NCBI GenBank assembly: GCA_016124945.1
Contig: WGMT01000036.1
Coordinates: 1 to 64,000, forward strand
Direction of reading: 5' to 3'
From: a bacterium
GTDB lineage: Bacteria > Chloroflexota > Anaerolineae > Caldilineales > Caldilineaceae
Length of the DNA stretch: 64,000 nt
Part shown: positions 61,801-64,000 of the stretch, piece after piece
Position numbering within the stretch: position 1 is the stretch's first letter
How the letters are laid out: every line of letters begins with the position of its first letter
Notes under the pieces: model-generated
What the model was told of the DNA's origin: nothing
What the model saw: only the letters and a program-made list of their open reading frames with translations
The model's database searches: none
Program-made: the position numbers and the translations under genes

Positions 61801-63933
61801 TTCCAACGTGTTGCGGTCTGCCGGGCAATCGGCGTTGAAGCTCCACATACAGTTGAGATCTTCGCCGAAGAAGTCGTTGTTGTTCTTGTCCCAGTTGGAA
61901 TCGAGATCGGCGTAGTACCAGTCGGTGGGCCAGGCCGGCGAGAAGCTGGGCGAGGAGGGATCGGGCAGATCTTCCGAATTCCAGGCCACGTCGCGCACGG
62001 GGATCACGTCGGCGCGGCCCACGAGCAGGGCGTAGACGGGCGCGGGTTGGTGGGCCTGCCAACGATCCTTGAGCCAGTTGCGGATCTTCTCGGCCAGGTC
62101 ACGACCGCTGACGGTGCTTTCGATGAGGCTCGTGTTGACAATTTCGATCTGGTAGCCCTGGCCACGTTTTTGTTCCACCAGCGGCCACAGATCGCTTTGG
62201 CGCACATCGCCGCCGTGGACAATGAGGTAGTGGCGATCAAAGCTGCGGGTGACGGGGCGGGCGTCGGTGTCTACAAAGGTGACGGGCTGGTAGCTTCCCG
62301 CAGCGGCATCGAAACGGATGGCGTTGGCGTTGATCACGGTGCCGTCTGTCCCCGCCGCGGCGGAGACGGAGCGCATGCCGCGTGGGTCCTCTTCTTGGAG
62401 GATGAAGATGCCGGTGCCGTATCCCTGATAGCTGACGTTGAAAGCGCCTGATGCGTTGGTCTGCGCCGTGCCGGCCAGCGACGTCCCCGTGGGTGAGGAC
62501 GCGAAGAGGTAGACGGTGGCGTTTTCGATGCCGGCGTTGTCGCGTTGACGGCGCACATGTCCGCTGAAGTTGTAGGTGGGGGCCGTGGTGGAAGACGAAG
62601 CGCTGAACGTCATGGGCGCCCAGCGGTCAGGACGATCCAGGCTGCCGTCTACGGGCCAGTGGAATTCATCGTTGATGTTGTTGTACTGGTAGTGGCCGAA
62701 GTCGACGCCGATGGTTTGGCCCGTCCACGTGGTGATGTCGAGCAACGCGGCGCTGAAGCGGTACTCGGCTGACCAGTTGAATTCGGTGTTGGTGGTAGCG
62801 CCGTCCCATGAGCCGACGGGCGGCGTGAAGGGAGCGTAACCGGGGCCGTCGTTGCCTTCCAGCGCCGTGAGCGTGCCGTCGAAATCGATGCGGAAGCGGT
62901 AGTCGCCGGGCTGGTCGCTGCTGTCGCGGCTGAAGTCGCGGTCAATGTTGACAGCGGCGTAGGGAGCGGTGCTGCCGCGAGGCAGTCCTTGCATGCAGAT
63001 GTAGAGATTGGCGTCGTTGTACTGGGCGAAGACAGTGGGCAGTGGCCCAATTTCGTGATCGATGGTAACGCGCTCGGCGTTGCCGTATTCGCCCACGCTG
63101 CACACACCATCGACGGTCATGGTGGCAGTGGTGTTACGCCGCACGACGATGGCGCGGGGCAGTACGCCGTTGCTGCGGTAGTCCAGATCCCCGCGGGCGG
63201 TGCTGCTGAAGCGGGCGCGGCTGTCCACGGCGTTGCCGTTGAGTCGCCATACCCCGACAAGGCCTGTCCGAAAGTCAACTTCGCTGTACATGTCGGCCTG
63301 AATGTCGGCCTGGCTACGGGCGACGTTCCACAGGCGCACTTCGTCGAGCAGTCCTTTGTAGTAGTAGTCGGGGAAGGACGCGCCCAGGTCGGCGCCGATG
63401 CCCAAGGCGAGGGTGTTGCTCGTCAACGAGCCGGTGACGGCGACGCTGCGATCCAGTGCGCCGTCGATGTAGAAGCGGACGTTGCTGCCGTCATAGGTGA
63501 CGGCGACGTGGGCCCACCGCCGCGCCGGGACGCCGCTGGTGCTGTCCACATTGGTGCCGATTCCGGCGCGGTAGAAACGGACTTTGCCGGAGCAGAAGCC
63601 GAGCCAGTAACTGGTTTGAAAGTCTTTGCCCAGGACGGTTTCACAGCGGGCGACGTCATCGCGCCAGACCCAGGCTTCGATGGTGATTTCGTCGGTGGGG
63701 TGAAGGGCAGCAGTGGGGGAGACTTCGACGTAGGCGTTGGTGCCGTTGAAGATGGCGGAGCGGGCGGTGGGGCCGTCAACGGCAGCGGGCTCGATTTCGG
63801 TGTCCTGGCGCGGGGGTACGGGGATGTCCGCGGCGTGGGTGTGATGGAGCGGCAGTCCACCGAAGAGGAGCGTAAACACGAGCAAGACCCGCCAAAGAAC
63901 AGAAAATTCGCTGCGTATGGTGAATGAGCGCAT
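58825..63933 (-). CDS. Large secreted gingipain-like (C25) multidomain protein
   Basis: This 1702-residue protein starts with a signal sequence (1-35, ending near HTHAAD). A LamG-like domain (about 57-240), a CBM9-like domain (about 270-440) and a carboxypeptidase regulatory-like beta domain (about 450-550) come next. A C25 peptidase-like domain (about 560-1060) has the catalytic-type His in NVAGHGNENG (near 878) and Cys in YANACGTGGV (near 943). A PQQ-type propeller (about 1080-1395), three FN3 domains (about 1400-1690) and a tail LLFLPNVGK follow. The His-Cys pair is intact, so peptidase activity is plausible. It starts at ATG 63933 with GGAGGT at 7-nt spacing. It is probably cell-surface or secreted; substrates are unknown. 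Confidence 0.88.
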   Translation of the reverse strand: MRSFTIRSEFSVLWRVLLVFTLLFGGLPLHHTHAADIPVPPRQDTEIEPAAVDGPTARSAIFNGTNAYVEVSPTAALHPTDEITIEAWVWRDDVARCETVLGKDFQTSYWLGFCSGKVRFYRAGIGTNVDSTSGVPARRWAHVAVTYDGSNVRFYIDGALDRSVAVTGSLTSNTLALGIGADLGASFPDYYYKGLLDEVRLWNVARSQADIQADMYSEVDFRTGLVGVWRLNGNAVDSRARFSSTARGDLDYRSNGVLPRAIVVRRNTTATMTVDGVCSVGEYGNAERVTIDHEIGPLPTVFAQYNDANLYICMQGLPRGSTAPYAAVNIDRDFSRDSSDQPGDYRFRIDFDGTLTALEGNDGPGYAPFTPPVGSWDGATTNTEFNWSAEYRFSAALLDITTWTGQTIGVDFGHYQYNNINDEFHWPVDGSLDRPDRWAPMTFSASSSTTAPTYNFSGHVRRQRDNAGIENATVYLFASSPTGTSLAGTAQTNASGAFNVSYQGYGTGIFILQEEDPRGMRSVSAAAGTDGTVINANAIRFDAAAGSYQPVTFVDTDARPVTRSFDRHYLIVHGGDVRQSDLWPLVEQKRGQGYQIEIVNTSLIESTVSGRDLAEKIRNWLKDRWQAHQPAPVYALLVGRADVIPVRDVAWNSEDLPDPSSPSFSPAWPTDWYYADLDSNWDKNNNDFFGEDLNCMWSFNADCPADRNTLEGPFGGPGNEDNWTAEIAIGRLGVSTPAEVQAALRTAVSFERSGALDKSAAVLAGGLWGWDGRSWVTDEDGSNGRYIAGGQARSDGSLYYDWDGSRPFGLDTATALAGQLEPLLSTHMTDTITLYESSNPHNDPNLSPTAATPDIALSHANIDDVWQNQRFGLMNVAGHGNENGVWGQSWINDWNDNKQIEQPSNPADCPDDSCWDLSRWYSYIDRDVPAPAGLPSVVYANACGTGGVSWSKITNADGSVVTSYGPRAIGGDMMSLGKSAAWLGSLAVVPVTGVDNAQTVFNRELLQGRLLGDATWKSFNVLATDSLDDIRTKTMTLFGDPAMSYWGNGADALAPWPQDSRDWWASSATPYHGPTVGRITWTLNDVTSPPTVNRDGNVVAGRFAQSAIVAPDGSVVLSNTHGAVPPFPDFNTSAAIGTDGVYFAEARYLHVLAPDLQIRDVISLDAAAIGAPRLGPDGVVYVPTDQGMQRIVGRQVTMLSDVTVSGTPAYAPDGAVLWTTADAIVRHAVDRWGNDSLTQRPIGAGMLTPPVVTSQGVYVVGGDNGLLFTGATNPLGSGWSVNTGAAIVHKATVGFDDTVYVGNNGGDVIALTPTGSEVWRTNLGTPIAATPTTDGTQLFVSAGRYLYALDLVTGSQNWRLDLGGTLGARSQPVIGSGRMLYVTRADNVLVGVRPDAWLTVPSDVLVQAGIGQLSISWRDNTVGENGFRVDACTLTGDCTETVQVAANVESAVLSGLDPDLPYFVRVLALGDQNSVAAGSASASAEMQSASEYALSGPMQPLPALPAVPTVTSVQTTGSESLRVNWSFGGDVDALNSFRILRSNSEAGSFVEVAQVGADQRSWRDEALSPNSTRFYKVSSVNAAGESAPSAPAQGTTRSVTLPAPTSFTARLVGGQVILTWLDNADGESGYIVERSVPGEALYTPIAVLAADAVTFSDDAELFGGRFEYRVKAVDVSTESSYAETSVNLGAAVNLLFLPNVGK

Positions 63934-64000
63934 AGGAAATACCTCCAGATTGAATCATCCTGCACAAGTAGGGGTTCGCGTGGTTCGGGGGCACACTGGT

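Noticed and set aside
59698..62451. Very long plus-strand ORF (917 codons)
   Set aside because: It is antisense to the propeller and C25 domains; its Gly/Ala/Val/Asp-rich translation is typical of shadow frames in GC-rich DNA.

Overview
The window looks like chromosomal DNA of a Gram-negative-like or monoderm member of the Chloroflexota, probably Anaerolineae or Caldilineae. This is inferred from several traits together: two separate complex I (nuo) clusters with NuoE-NuoF and NuoC-NuoD fusions, a secreted protein with a long Thr-Pro-Glu-rich stalk, sugar-acid catabolism genes of the enolase superfamily, Tat-lipoprotein solute-binding proteins, and a very large multidomain secreted protein with a short C-terminal FLP-type tail. 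No rRNA, tRNA, CRISPR array or complete insertion sequence was seen.

Region 1 (about 0.3-23 kb) is mostly carbohydrate and sugar-acid catabolism. It holds a DHDPS-like aldolase/dehydratase, four enolase-superfamily dehydratase or racemase genes, two aldo/keto reductases, an RraA-like protein, and an ABC importer made of a Tat-lipoprotein binding protein and a fused double permease with no ATPase beside it. A TetR-MBL hydrolase pair lies opposite the fourth enolase-family gene across promoters that carry clear dyads. Set into this region is a housekeeping block on the minus strand (phosphoribosyltransferase-prfA-prmC, ended by a strong terminator), a HAD phosphatase, a DHA2-type exporter, and two poorly characterised genes.

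Region 2 (23-48.8 kb) carries two NADH:quinone oxidoreductase clusters arranged head to head around a 400 bp divergent promoter region. The minus-strand cluster is complete in order A, B, CD, EF, G, H, I, J, K, L, M, N, with a HEPN-nucleotidyltransferase pair lodged between L and M. The plus-strand cluster has only membrane-arm genes A, H, J, K, L, M, N plus a small TPR-membrane protein. Its NuoH has lost residues of the usual quinone-site loop and its NuoL carries a His-rich loop.

Region 3 (48.8-64 kb) holds cell-surface and miscellaneous genes: a BNR-propeller protein on a TP-rich stalk, a MurE-type ligase, a six-repeat lipoprotein, a glycerate kinase, a 2Fe-2S ferredoxin, an Rpn-type PD-(D/E)XK nuclease, and a 1702-residue gingipain-like (C25) secreted protein with LamG, propeller and FN3 domains.

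A striking feature of the whole window is the set of dispersed intergenic inverted repeats. Their arms are built from about 7-nt tandem variants, and several overlap stop codons. At least five sequence families recur, which resembles the heptameric STRR repeats of cyanobacteria. Regulatory features that could be read directly include several sigma70-type promoters, intrinsic terminators and a probable TetR operator pair.
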